A stretch of DNA of 64,000 bases from Candidatus Nitricoxidireducens bremensis (GTDB lineage Bacteria > Pseudomonadota > Gammaproteobacteria > Burkholderiales > Rhodocyclaceae): positions 1-64,000 of the forward strand of contig JAOTRT010000002.1 of assembly GCA_030247725.1 (NCBI GenBank), given 5' to 3'. Position 1 is the first letter of the stretch, and each line of letters begins with the position of its first letter. Positions 18,890-28,853 of the stretch are shown here, piece after piece. Both the position numbers and the translations under genes were made by a program. Under the pieces are notes generated by a model. That model saw only the letters and a list, made by a program, of their open reading frames with translations, had not been told where the DNA came from and did no database searches.

Positions 18890-19075
18890 GGGTCCTCCTC
18901 CTAACGTTTGTGACCTGCCCGGCAACGAGCCGCCGGGCGGGTGCGCAGGCCCGCGGGATGCGGACCTGCCGTCATTGACACCCCATCCCGAAGGGGATGG
19001 ATGGGGGCGAATGCTAGTCGGGGAGGCTGACGCCGCTCTTACCGCAAGCTGTCGACAGGCTGACGCCGGGTAGAA

Positions 19076-19378
19076 TCAGCAGACCAGTCCTTCGATCTGG
19101 CAGAGGCTGCGCTTGGCGTAGGCGAGAAGAATCCAGATCCAGAACAGTAGGAAGAAGGCGGCAAAGGGGATGTGCTTGTCGAGGATGGCCTTCGGCGTGA
19201 TGAAGCGCACGCCCTTCATGACCGGCTGGGTAATGATCTGGAACAGGCGATAGACCGGATTGCTTGCCCGGCGGGCACCTGCCAGCAGGGCCAGGACGCC
19301 CTGGCCGAGCAGGGCGAGCAAGGCGACTTCCACGATTGCCCTGAGGGCACTGATAACGAAGAGCTCGATACTTGTCAT
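19076..19378 (-). CDS. small YggT-like membrane protein
   Basis: This 100-residue protein has two hydrophobic spans (about 8-33 and 71-88) around a central NPVYRLFQIITQPVMKGVRFITP segment. That central stretch resembles the turn of the YggT family (two spans around an RxxxxxxxP motif), but the match is partial and the call is tentative. The gene is divergent from the TPR gene. Its downstream end holds only a short G+C hairpin (CCATCCC/GGGATGG, about 18983-19000) without a T-tract. Confidence 0.7.
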   Translation of the reverse strand: MTSIELFVISALRAIVEVALLALLGQGVLALLAGARRASNPVYRLFQIITQPVMKGVRFITPKAILDKHIPFAAFFLLFWIWILLAYAKRSLCQIEGLVC

Positions 19379-19416
19379 GGTATGTTTGGAACCTTCCTAC
19401 ATTTTCAGGTGAGACA

Positions 19417-20007
19417 ATGAACTTCGAACGCTGGCGGCATTATGCGCGCGGATGGCTGTTCCATTTCTTCGGCCGCGAGGAGCGTGCCTTCGACGAATTC
19501 GCCGAGGCCTTCCGCCGCGATCCGACGAACGTCCAGGCCGCCCGCCACCTCGCCTTTCTCGCCAGCCAGAAAAAGCGCCACGACGTCGCCGAGAAATGGT
19601 TTCTGACCGTCGTCGATCTCGTGCCGGACGATGCGGACACCTACTTCAATCTCGGCTATGTGCGCGAGCAGATGGGAAAGCCGGACGATGCCATTGCCGC
19701 CTTCGGCGAGGCCACCCGCCTCAAGCCCAGCCTCGACCGCGCCTGGTACGGACTCGGCCTCGCCCGCGCCGCCCTCGGCCAGCACGCCCAGGCCATTCCT
19801 CCCTTCGAGGAAGCGACGAAGCTGCAGCCGATGAACGCCATCGCCTGGTACCAACTCGGCATGGCCTGCCACAAGGCCGGCGAAGCCGACCGCGTCAGGA
19901 TTACCGTCGAAAAGCTGGTGGAGTTCGATCCGAAGATGGCGCGCCAACTGGTGCGCGACTCCGGCCGCGACGATCTTGCCAAGCTGATTCCCGAACTGCC
20001 GTTCTGA
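19417..20007 (+). CDS. TPR-repeat protein
   Basis: This cytosolic protein of about 196 residues has four tetratricopeptide repeats, visible as repeated A..LG/W..L..P blocks ending NAIAWYQLGMACHKAG. TPR domains mediate protein contacts, and the partner is unknown. I choose the ATG at 19417 (MNFERWRHYARGW), which has GGTGAG upstream. The longer frame from 19372 overlaps the divergent neighbour. It lies between two symporter operons on the opposite strand. Confidence 0.75.
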   Translation: MNFERWRHYARGWLFHFFGREERAFDEFAEAFRRDPTNVQAARHLAFLASQKKRHDVAEKWFLTVVDLVPDDADTYFNLGYVREQMGKPDDAIAAFGEATRLKPSLDRAWYGLGLARAALGQHAQAIPPFEEATKLQPMNAIAWYQLGMACHKAGEADRVRITVEKLVEFDPKMARQLVRDSGRDDLAKLIPELPF

Positions 20008-20050
20008 CGGAAGCTCCCCGCCCGCGGCACACGCCGCTCAAAAAATGGGC

Positions 20051-20082
20051 AAAAAGAAACCCGCCGCTTGCGCGGCGGGTTT
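20051..20082 (-). terminator. terminator of the second symporter operon
   Basis: A perfect 11-base stem AAACCCGCCGC/GCGGCGGGTTT (20057-20082) with a 4-base loop is followed on the minus strand by TTTCTTTTTG. It lies in the convergent space between the TPR gene and the symporter and could also act weakly on plus-strand transcripts. Confidence 0.88.
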
Positions 20083-20118
20083 CAAAGGGGTGTATCCCCC
20101 TCTCCTCCTCCTACTAAA

Positions 20119-22233
20119 TCAGCGGGCGGCGGTGTCGATGTCGCCTTCCAGGTTCGGGTAGCGAACGTGGTCCACCAGTTCCTGAACTTCCTTGTCCGGG
20201 GCCGGGGAGATCAGGCTGCCGACGATCACGCCGATGAAGCCGACGGGAATGCCGAAGATGCCGGCCGAGATCGGGTTGATGTCCCACCACTTCGGGGCCA
20301 TGACGCCAAAGAACGGATAGGTCAGGTACATGTAGTAGGCGCAGATGAACAGGCCTGCCGACATACCGAGGATGGCGCCGAGCTTGTTCGCCCGCTTCCA
20401 GAACACGCCGCAGACCAGGGCCGGGAAGAAGGCCGAGGCTGCCAGCGAGAAGGCCGCACCGACGAGGAACAGGATGTCGCCCGGCTTCAGGCTGGTGACG
20501 TAGGCGGCAATCAACGCCACCACGAGCAGCAGGCCCTTGGACACGGCCAGACGGCGCACCGTCGGGGCGTTCGGGTCGATCATCTTGTAATACACGTCGT
20601 GGGACAGCGCGTTGGCGATGGTCAGCAGCAGGCCGTCGGCGGTCGACAGCGCGGCAGCGAGACCGCCGGCAGCGACGAGGCCGGAGATCACATACGGCAG
20701 ACCGGCGATCTCGGGCGTGGCGAGCACGATGAGGTCGCCGCCGATGGTGATTTCGGCGAGCTGGACGATGCCATCCTTGTTGATGTCGGCGATCGCCATC
20801 AGCGTCTTGTCCACCGCCGCCCAGTTGCTCACCCATGCCGGCAGCTGCGCGAAGCTGGTGCCGACCAGATGGCTATAGACCTCGTACTTGGCCAGGATGG
20901 CCAGGGCCGGAGCGGTGAAGTAGAGCAGGAAGATGAAGAACAGCGACCAGAACACCGAGCGGCGGGCCTCCTGTACCGACGGCGTCGTATAGAAGCGCAT
21001 CAGGATGTGGGGCAGCGCGGCGGTACCGACCATCAGGCACAGGATCAGGGCCAGGAAGTTCTTCTTGGCGATGCCGCGGGCCTTTTCCACGTCTTCCGGC
21101 GTCTTGCCGGCGGCGGGGAAGGGCTCGGCGTGGGCCTTGACGGCACCAGCCTTGGCAGCGGAACCCGACTTGGCGGCAGTCCAGGCCTTCTTGGCGGCGG
21201 CCGGATCGGTCGGATAGTCCTTCGCGGCCTTCTCGGCGGCTTCAATCGCCTTCGGATCGGCAGCCGGCTCGGTCTGGGCCTTCAGGGCGGCGACCTTTTC
21301 CTCCAGCTTCTTCTTCTCTTCGGCCAGGAAGTTCGCACCGCCCGTCTCAAGTCCCTTGAGATTGGCGTCGGCGGCAGCGGCACGCTCGCGGAAGATGGCA
21401 CGCACCGACTCCTCGGCGGCACCCTTGGGCGTGGTCTTGTCGTTGAACTCCTTCTCTAGGGCCGTCACCTTGGGCAGGGCCGAGGTATAGGCGGAGATCT
21501 GCGGAATCGGGTTGCCCGTGTGCTTCACGGACAGCCAGACCACCGGGATCATGTAGGCCACGATCAGGATGATGTACTGGGCCACCTGGGTCCAGGTCAC
21601 CGCCTTCATGCCGCCCAGGAAGGAGCACACCAGGATGCCGGCCAGGCCGACGAAGACGCCGACGGCGAACTCAAGGCCGGTGAAGCGGCTGGTGATGATG
21701 CCGACGCCGTAGATCTGCGCGATCACGTAGGTGAAGGAGCAGAGCACGGCCGCCAACACGCCGATGGAACGAGGAATGTTGCCGCCGTAACGGGCACCGA
21801 GGAAGTCCGGAATCGTGAACTGGCCGAACTTGCGCAGGTAGGGCGCCAGGAACAGGGCCACCAGACAGTAGCCGCCGGTCCAGCCCATGACGAAGGCAAG
21901 GCCGTCGTAGCCGGCGTGGTAGAGCGTGCCGGCCATGCCGATGAAGGAAGCCGCCGACATCCAGTCGGCGCCCGTCGCCATGCCGTTGAACAGCGCCGGC
22001 ACGCGGCGACCCGCCACGTAGTACTCGGAAACCTCCGCCGTCTTCGACATGAAGCCGATGCCGGCGTAGAGCAGGATGGTGGCGAACAGGAAGATGTAGC
22101 CGAGAATCTTGCTCGGAACACCCATCTGCTCCAGGATGCCGACCATGATGACGAAGGCGACGAAGCCACCCGTGTAGAAGGTGTAATACTTCTTCAGGTT
22201 CGCTGTAAATTGGGACTGGGATACGCTAGACAT
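20119..22233 (-). CDS. VC_2705-type sodium:solute symporter with coiled-coil insert
   Basis: This 704-residue sodium:solute symporter of the acetate-like VC_2705 family carries ATGADWMSAASFIGMAGT and [16 protein letters not shown] family blocks. It is longer than usual because of a roughly 120-residue Ala/Lys/Glu-rich, coiled-coil-like insert (about 260-385). A second soluble loop contains DINKDGIVQLAE at 483-494, which fits the 12-residue EF-hand calcium loop. Its DUF4212 partner lies upstream, with stop and start overlapping as TAATG. The likely substrate is a short carboxylate such as acetate; this is from family and context only. Confidence 0.9.
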   Translation of the reverse strand: MSSVSQSQFTANLKKYYTFYTGGFVAFVIMVGILEQMGVPSKILGYIFLFATILLYAGIGFMSKTAEVSEYYVAGRRVPALFNGMATGADWMSAASFIGMAGTLYHAGYDGLAFVMGWTGGYCLVALFLAPYLRKFGQFTIPDFLGARYGGNIPRSIGVLAAVLCSFTYVIAQIYGVGIITSRFTGLEFAVGVFVGLAGILVCSFLGGMKAVTWTQVAQYIILIVAYMIPVVWLSVKHTGNPIPQISAYTSALPKVTALEKEFNDKTTPKGAAEESVRAIFRERAAAADANLKGLETGGANFLAEEKKKLEEKVAALKAQTEPAADPKAIEAAEKAAKDYPTDPAAAKKAWTAAKSGSAAKAGAVKAHAEPFPAAGKTPEDVEKARGIAKKNFLALILCLMVGTAALPHILMRFYTTPSVQEARRSVFWSLFFIFLLYFTAPALAILAKYEVYSHLVGTSFAQLPAWVSNWAAVDKTLMAIADINKDGIVQLAEITIGGDLIVLATPEIAGLPYVISGLVAAGGLAAALSTADGLLLTIANALSHDVYYKMIDPNAPTVRRLAVSKGLLLVVALIAAYVTSLKPGDILFLVGAAFSLAASAFFPALVCGVFWKRANKLGAILGMSAGLFICAYYMYLTYPFFGVMAPKWWDINPISAGIFGIPVGFIGVIVGSLISPAPDKEVQELVDHVRYPNLEGDIDTAAR

Positions 22234-22496
22234 TATTCGTCCTCCCCTTCATGGACGCCGTATTCCTTGTCCAGGTTGTTCATGTAGTTAGCGTAATACC
22301 AGATGATGGCCACATAAATGGCCAATGCTCCCTGCGCCCCCATGTAGAAGCCCAGCGGGCCGATGATGACGATCTCGTTGAGTTCACGCGCGAACCAGCC
22401 GAACACAAATGTCACGACGAACCAGATCGACAGCAGTATCGCCGTGATCCGGAGGTTCTTGCTCCAGTACTCCTTGTGTTTTTCTGTCAGTTGCAT
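22233..22496 (-). CDS. DUF4212 symporter small subunit
   Basis: This 87-residue protein has two membrane spans (about 17-37 and 50-70), an N-terminal EYWSKNLR and a C-terminal YYANYMNNLDKEYGV, the marks of DUF4212. Members are found next to VC_2705-type symporters and are thought to form a complex with them. The gene has a strong GGAGGAGG ribosome binding site. The leader carries CAAACGGAGGA, also seen before the other symporter partner genes. The stop overlaps the symporter start. Confidence 0.92.
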   Translation of the reverse strand: MQLTEKHKEYWSKNLRITAILLSIWFVVTFVFGWFARELNEIVIIGPLGFYMGAQGALAIYVAIIWYYANYMNNLDKEYGVHEGEDE

Positions 22497-22702
22497 TGAT
22501 TAGCCTCCTCCGTTTGAGTAACGAATGGATCGCGTCTGGCTTGTATTCTGTCTCCTGCCACTCCTCGCCCAGTTGTCTCGCGAACACTCCGCCATCAGCT
22601 TGGGCAACACGCGGACGCATGGAGCCCAATTTCGGCAGGCCAGATTCTGACCAGAATTAGCTGACATATTCCTTACAAACCTGACATTTCTGTAAGGGTC
22701 GA
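22497..22702. promoter_or_regulatory. upstream region of the DUF4212-symporter operon
   Basis: This gap separates the end of the sensor kinase gene from the symporter operon start. It contains a 14-base palindrome ATTCTG-AC-CAGAAT at 22644-22657 and an imperfect hairpin CCTTACA/TGTAAGG at about 22671-22697. The second overlaps the kinase gene's 3' flank and lacks a T-tract. No clear sigma54 (GG-N10-GC) site was seen. The palindrome is a candidate operator. Confidence 0.4.
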
Positions 22703-24173
22703 TCAGCTTGCGGACACGGAGGAAAAAGGCTGTTCGTCCCGCCAAGGGAAATCGACCCTGACAAGGGTCCCCCGCCCCCCTTCCGGGGTAAGTATCTGCA
22801 CCTGGGCGCGGTGCTGGTCGGCGATCTCCCTGACGATGGGCAGGCCGAGGCCGCTGCCGTCGGCATCGACGCCCAGGACCCGGTAGAAGCGCTCGAAGAC
22901 CCTTTCCCGCTCGCTTTCCGGGATGCCGATGCCGGAATCCTCCACCTCCAGGATCACCCGGCCTTCCGGTCGGGTGCGCACGGTGACGCGACCGCCGGCA
23001 GGGCTGTACTTGATGGCGTTGTCGATCAGGTTGTTGATCATCTCCCGCAGCATGGGAGCCACGCCGTCGATGGTCAGGGGCCAGCCGCTGCCTTCGAACC
23101 CCAGGTCGATGCGGGCTCGGAGCGCCCGATCCACCCATTCTTCCGTCACGGCACGGGCGACGATCTCCAGATCCAGGGGCGACGCGGCGTGGACCTTGTC
23201 GTGACTGGCCTCCGTCCGGGCCAACAGCAGCAGTTGGCGCGTGAGGTGGGTGGCCCGGTCGGTGCCGATGGCGATGCGCTCCAGGAAGCCGCGCATCTGG
23301 GCCGGATCGGTTTCCTGCAGGGCCAGCTCGGTCTGCATCTTGAGGCCGGTCAGGGGCGTCTTGAGCTGGTGGGCGGCATCGGCGATGAAGCGCTGCTGGG
23401 CCTCCAGGTTCTCCTCCAGGCGGGCCATCATTTCGTTGAGGGCCGCGATCACCGGACGCATCTCCTCGGGCACGCCGCGGATGGGGATCGCCGACAGGTC
23501 GCCGGGCCGGCGGCGGCGAATGCGGGCCTGGAGCCGGTTGAGGGGAGCGATGCCGCGCGACAGACCCAGATAGACCAGGATCACCGCCAGCGGAATGATG
23601 GCGAACTGGGGCAGCAGAACGCCGGAGATGATGCGGGAGGCCAGGTTCTCCCGCTTCTTGCGGGTCTCCCCCACCTGGACCAGGATGGGCACCTGCCCCG
23701 GGTGGGGCGCCGGCAGGAAGGTGGAGGCGACGCGGATATCCTCGCCGTTGATGCTGTCGTCCCGCAGGACGATCTGGTCGGCGCCGATATGCTCGGGAAT
23801 TTCGACCCAGGGGACCTCCCGGTCGCCGGCCACGAGTTCGCCATGGAGCCCGGTGACCTGGTAGTAAAGGGTGTCGTGCTCGTCGGCCCGCAGCAGAGCC
23901 CGGGCCGGCGCGGGAAAGTTCAGGCTGACGTTGTTGCCGTCGATTTTCACCAGCCGCACGATGGCGACGACGCTTTCGGTCAGGGCCTGGTCGTAGGGCT
24001 GGTTGGCGATCTGGTTGGCGACGTGGTGGGTGACGGCGATGGAGATGGGCCACAGGAACAAGAGCGGCGCCAGCATCCAGTCGAGGATTTCGCCGAACAG
24101 CGAATTGAGCTCTCCCGGAGGACCGAACATCCCGGCGATCCGGGACTCGTTCTTCTTCAAGGACGGAGCCCGC

Positions 24174-24190
<17 letters not shown>
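22703..24190 (-). CDS. sensor histidine kinase (TctE-like)
   Basis: This 495-residue membrane sensor has two spans (about 37-57 and 190-212) flanking a periplasmic domain of about 130 residues, typical of the TctE/2CSK-N group that senses carboxylates. A HAMP-like linker follows. The HisKA domain has phosphoacceptor H274 in AAHQLKTPL, and the ATPase domain has N-box NNLIDNAIKYSP, G1 DSGIGIP and G2 GSGLGL. It overlaps its regulator gene by 17 bases. It sits next to a symporter operon, so control of carboxylate uptake is a reasonable inference. Confidence 0.9.
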
Positions 24191-24866
<676 letters not shown>

Positions 24867-24958
24867 GGGCAGGGCGTCTTCGGCTGGGAGCCGGCGTAAG
24901 TTGTACGTAAGCGGCTGCCGTTAGAGTCCTTGCCGCTGTTCTCCTTTGTCGGTCTTCG

Positions 24959-24992
24959 GAGACGCAGCGCCGGATTCCGGCACCTGCGTCTC
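24959..24992. other. nested hairpin upstream of the response regulator
   Basis: A perfect 9-base inverted repeat GAGACGCAG/CTGCGTCTC encloses a second one, CCGG-att-CCGG. A third stem, GGAGCGG/CCGCTCC, follows at about 24994-25017. They lie in the gap between an upstream gene on the same strand and the regulator start. There is no T-tract, so they may act as an RNA leader structure, a Rho-assisted terminator or an operator. Confidence 0.45.
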
Positions 24993-25091
24993 GGGGAGCG
25001 GTCAGTACCGCCGCTCCCTGCCGTCTTTTCCTGTCGGCGAGTCTAGCACAGGCACCGGGCCCATTCCCGCCCGGCACAAGGATTCGCGCGC

Positions 25092-25646
25092 CTAACCGCC
25101 CTGGCGGCGCAGGCACTCCCCGAAGTCCCTGGCACCCTCCCGGATCACGCATTCGCCGGAAGCGTTCGGCAGATTCACCTTCTTGCGCACGTAGGCGGTG
25201 GCGCGGAAACTCTCGTCGGTCGGCAGGGCCCGGTCGGCCAGGGATACGGGCGCGACGGCGCCGCCGTTGCCGGGATATTCCTGGGCGACGGCGGCACCCC
25301 GGCGCGGCGTGGTGGCTGCCTGCGCCTGGCTCGCCCGGTCGTACTCCCGGGCCGCCTCCGCATAGGTCCGTCCCGAGCCGCCGAAACCGCCGAAGACCGC
25401 AAGGCCGAGCCCCAGGGCGACCAGGGCCGCGACGGCGCCGAGGATGGGCTTTTTGGCCCGCTCCAGCCGGGTGGGCTCGGGGCGCGGACGCGGTGCCGCC
25501 ATGAAGGGCCGGCTTACCGTCGCCTCCTCGCCCACCATTTCTTCGTTGGGATCGCTCTTGCGCCGCGGCAGCGGCGCATGCTTCTTCTTGCGCGGATCAG
25601 CCTTGGCGTAACCCGCTATTCTCCGCCTTACCATCGACATGCCCAT
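25092..25646 (-). CDS. hypothetical single-span membrane protein under a c-di-GMP riboswitch
   Basis: This protein of about 184 residues is not in any family I recognise. It has a basic cytoplasmic N-terminus (KKKHAPLPRRK), one membrane span (about 68-92), then an Ala-rich region and a C-terminal segment with two cysteines (GECVIREGARDFGECLRR). Several ATGs cluster at the start. I prefer 25646, 5 bases after GGAGG, though 25640 is possible. A c-di-GMP-I riboswitch and a good promoter lie upstream, so the protein probably takes part in a surface, motility or biofilm change. That role is inference. Confidence 0.7.
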   Translation of the reverse strand: MGMSMVRRRIAGYAKADPRKKKHAPLPRRKSDPNEEMVGEEATVSRPFMAAPRPRPEPTRLERAKKPILGAVAALVALGLGLAVFGGFGGSGRTYAEAAREYDRASQAQAATTPRRGAAVAQEYPGNGGAVAPVSLADRALPTDESFRATAYVRKKVNLPNASGECVIREGARDFGECLRRQGG

Positions 25647-25811
25647 CATCGCCTCCTTCCAGAAGCCGGTGCGCAACGCGCACTAAACACGAACCCTGCC
25701 GGAGCAGGACAGCTGACGGGCTATTGGCGGAACTCCGCCACAGGAAGGGAATGGGGAACCTGCAGGAGGGACGTGCAGCGGCAACGACCGATGCACGGAA
25801 TGCCTCGCCTG

Positions 25812-25908
25812 GCGGTCCCGCCGTCCTGGAGTGCGATATCTGGGCACCCTGTAGACCGGTGACTTTGCGTCCCCACCTTTCGATGGGTTTGCCTTGTTTC
25901 AGTAGGCT
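25812..25908 (-). ncRNA. c-di-GMP-I (GEMM-I) riboswitch
   Basis: On the minus strand the conserved core reads AAGGCAAACCCAUCGAAAGG followed by UGGGGACGCAAAGUCACCGG. Present are the GGCAAACC junction, the P2 stem CCCAU/GUGGG capped by a GAAA tetraloop, the GGGACGCAAAG segment that contacts the ligand, and a GUCUAC segment in the place of the tetraloop receptor. This is the standard GEMM-I layout. A promoter lies directly upstream and the regulated gene starts about 165 bases downstream. In between are stem-loops at 25810-25822 (GGCGG/CCGCC) and 25725-25740 (TGGCGGA/TCCGCCA), which may form the expression platform. The exact 3' boundary is uncertain. Confidence 0.9.
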
Positions 25909-25920
25909 AAGTACGGGCGA

Positions 25921-25949
25921 AGTATAGGGGAGTGCCCCACCCTTGCCAA
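25921..25949 (-). promoter_or_regulatory. sigma70 promoter of the riboswitch transcript
   Basis: TTGGCA (-35) and TATACT (-10) are separated by exactly 17 bases on the minus strand. Initiation about 7 bases downstream would place the riboswitch aptamer at the very start of the RNA. Confidence 0.8.
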
Positions 25950-25981
25950 TGCTTTTTCGGGAATTCTTGGCCGACTAGTCC

Positions 25982-26008
25982 AAAAAAACGCCCCGCACAA
26001 GGCGGGGC
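25982..26008 (-). terminator. terminator of groESL
   Basis: The stem GCCCCGC/GCGGGGC (25990-25996 with 26002-26008) is followed on the minus strand by seven T residues. It separates the chaperonin operon from the riboswitch promoter. Confidence 0.9.
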
Positions 26009-26095
26009 ATTCTCCAGTAGGAAGGTGGGTAACGGGAGGAAACCCAGGTTTCCTCCTGTTCCTTCCCTGTGGATATGGGGAAGTAAGGCTTCGCC

Positions 26096-27769
<1,674 letters not shown>

Positions 27770-27777
27770 TCAGTGAA

Positions 27778-28068
27778 TTAGGCTTCGACGACGCCCATGA
27801 TGTCTTCTTCGCGCATCACCAGCAGTTCCTCGCCATCGACTTTGACGGCCTGGCCGGAATACTTGCCGAAGAGAACGCGGTCGCCGGCCTTGACGGCCAT
27901 CGGACGGACCTTGCCGTCGTCCAGGATCTTGCCGTTGCCGACAGCGAGGACTTCACCCTGATCGGGCTTTTCGCCGGCAGAGTCGGGGATGACGATACCG
28001 CTGGCCGTGGTGCGCTCGGCTTCGACGCGCTTGACGATCACACGGTCATGCAAAGGACGAATTTTCAT
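27778..28068 (-). CDS. groS: co-chaperonin GroES
   Basis: This 96-residue co-chaperonin caps GroEL. The N-terminal [13 protein letters not shown] and the mobile loop around [15 protein letters not shown] are typical. It is first in the operon, 26 bases ahead of groEL, with a GGAG ribosome binding site. Expression is expected to rise on heat shock through release of HrcA from the CIRCE site upstream. Confidence 0.98.
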   Translation of the reverse strand: MKIRPLHDRVIVKRVEAERTTASGIVIPDSAGEKPDQGEVLAVGNGKILDDGKVRPMAVKAGDRVLFGKYSGQAVKVDGEELLVMREEDIMGVVEA

Positions 28069-28140
28069 GGAGTTGGCTCCTTTGAACTGACAAGTTGAAC
28101 AGCGGGAACACGATCCCGCCCTAGAAAAACGGGTGAGGTG

Positions 28141-28167
28141 TTAGCACTCATCACCAACGAGTGCTAA
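28141..28167. promoter_or_regulatory. CIRCE element (HrcA operator) of groESL
   Basis: A perfect TTAGCACTC-N9-GAGTGCTAA inverted repeat lies 73 bases upstream of the groES start. It begins at the -10 box of the promoter, as expected of the HrcA repressor site. The hrcA gene is not in this window. Confidence 0.97.
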
Positions 28168-28195
28168 TAGTAGGGCCTCGTGCTCCGGTTTTCAA
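28167..28195 (-). promoter_or_regulatory. promoter of groESL
   Basis: TTGAAA (-35) and TACTAT (-10) are separated by 17 bases on the minus strand. The same stretch contains CTTGAAA, a possible sigma32 -35 element, with CCCTACTA about 14 bases on, so dual sigma70/sigma32 use is possible. CIRCE abuts the -10. Confidence 0.8.
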
Positions 28196-28235
28196 GAGGT
28201 CTAGGCAAACAAATCGCCGGCCTGGACCAAAGAAA

Positions 28236-28853
28236 TCAGTCGCCGCGCAGCCAGCGCCGGGACTTCTCGGCATCCATGACATCATCCATGGTGCGCAGAT
28301 CAAGCTCCTCGCACCGGCCGACAAGGATGGCAAACAGCTGCGCGGTTGCAAAGACATCGGCAACCGCCGAATGCTCGGCCAGAACGGGAACCCCCAGCCG
28401 CTGCTGCCAGGACGCGAGGGACTCGACCTGCCCCATTTCCTTGCCATACACCCCTTCCAGCATGGCTCGGACATCCAGCCACCGACCGCCCAGACGGGGC
28501 AGCCCTAGGGCGCCGAGGGTCCGATCCAGCATATGGCGCACGAAATTGACGTTGAAGACGATGATCGGCACATCGCCGGTCGCCGCCAACAGCCTGTCGA
28601 ACTGCCGGCCAAAATCCGCCGGATCGGCGGGAGCGCCGTCGGCCGGCGGCAGTTGGAGATAATCCAGATCGGCAAGCCGGAAGCGGGTACCGGATACCGG
28701 CAACAGGGCAATGCCGGTCACGCGGTCGCGTTGGGCATCGACGCCGGTGATGTCGACGTCGAGAATCAAGGCCGGCGTCTCGCCAAGGATGAAGGGCGGG
28801 ACCGCAGCCGAGAAGCGGGCCAGGCCGTCGCGCAGCCAAGCGGCAAGACTCAT
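28236..28853 (-). CDS. exonuclease-fold (DnaQ-like) protein with altered active site
   Basis: This 205-residue protein resembles the DEDD 3'-5' exonuclease domain of DNA polymerase III epsilon. The first motif is LILDVDITG where DxE is usual (here DxD). The second motif region is FNVNFVRHML, where the usual Asp is absent. The third is EHSAVADVFATAQLF, with the H-x(4)-D pair retained. Catalysis may be weakened or lost. Such genes sit beside DUF294 proteins and acetate-type symporters in other bacteria. It overlaps the DUF294 gene by 4 bases. The role is unknown. Confidence 0.75.
   Translation of the reverse strand: MSLAAWLRDGLARFSAAVPPFILGETPALILDVDITGVDAQRDRVTGIALLPVSGTRFRLADLDYLQLPPADGAPADPADFGRQFDRLLAATGDVPIIVFNVNFVRHMLDRTLGALGLPRLGGRWLDVRAMLEGVYGKEMGQVESLASWQQRLGVPVLAEHSAVADVFATAQLFAILVGRCEELDLRTMDDVMDAEKSRRWLRGD

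Noticed and set aside
25677-25927. Two small plus-strand ORFs in the riboswitch leader
   Set aside because: They run antisense through the riboswitch and leader and have no ribosome binding site or recognisable sequence.
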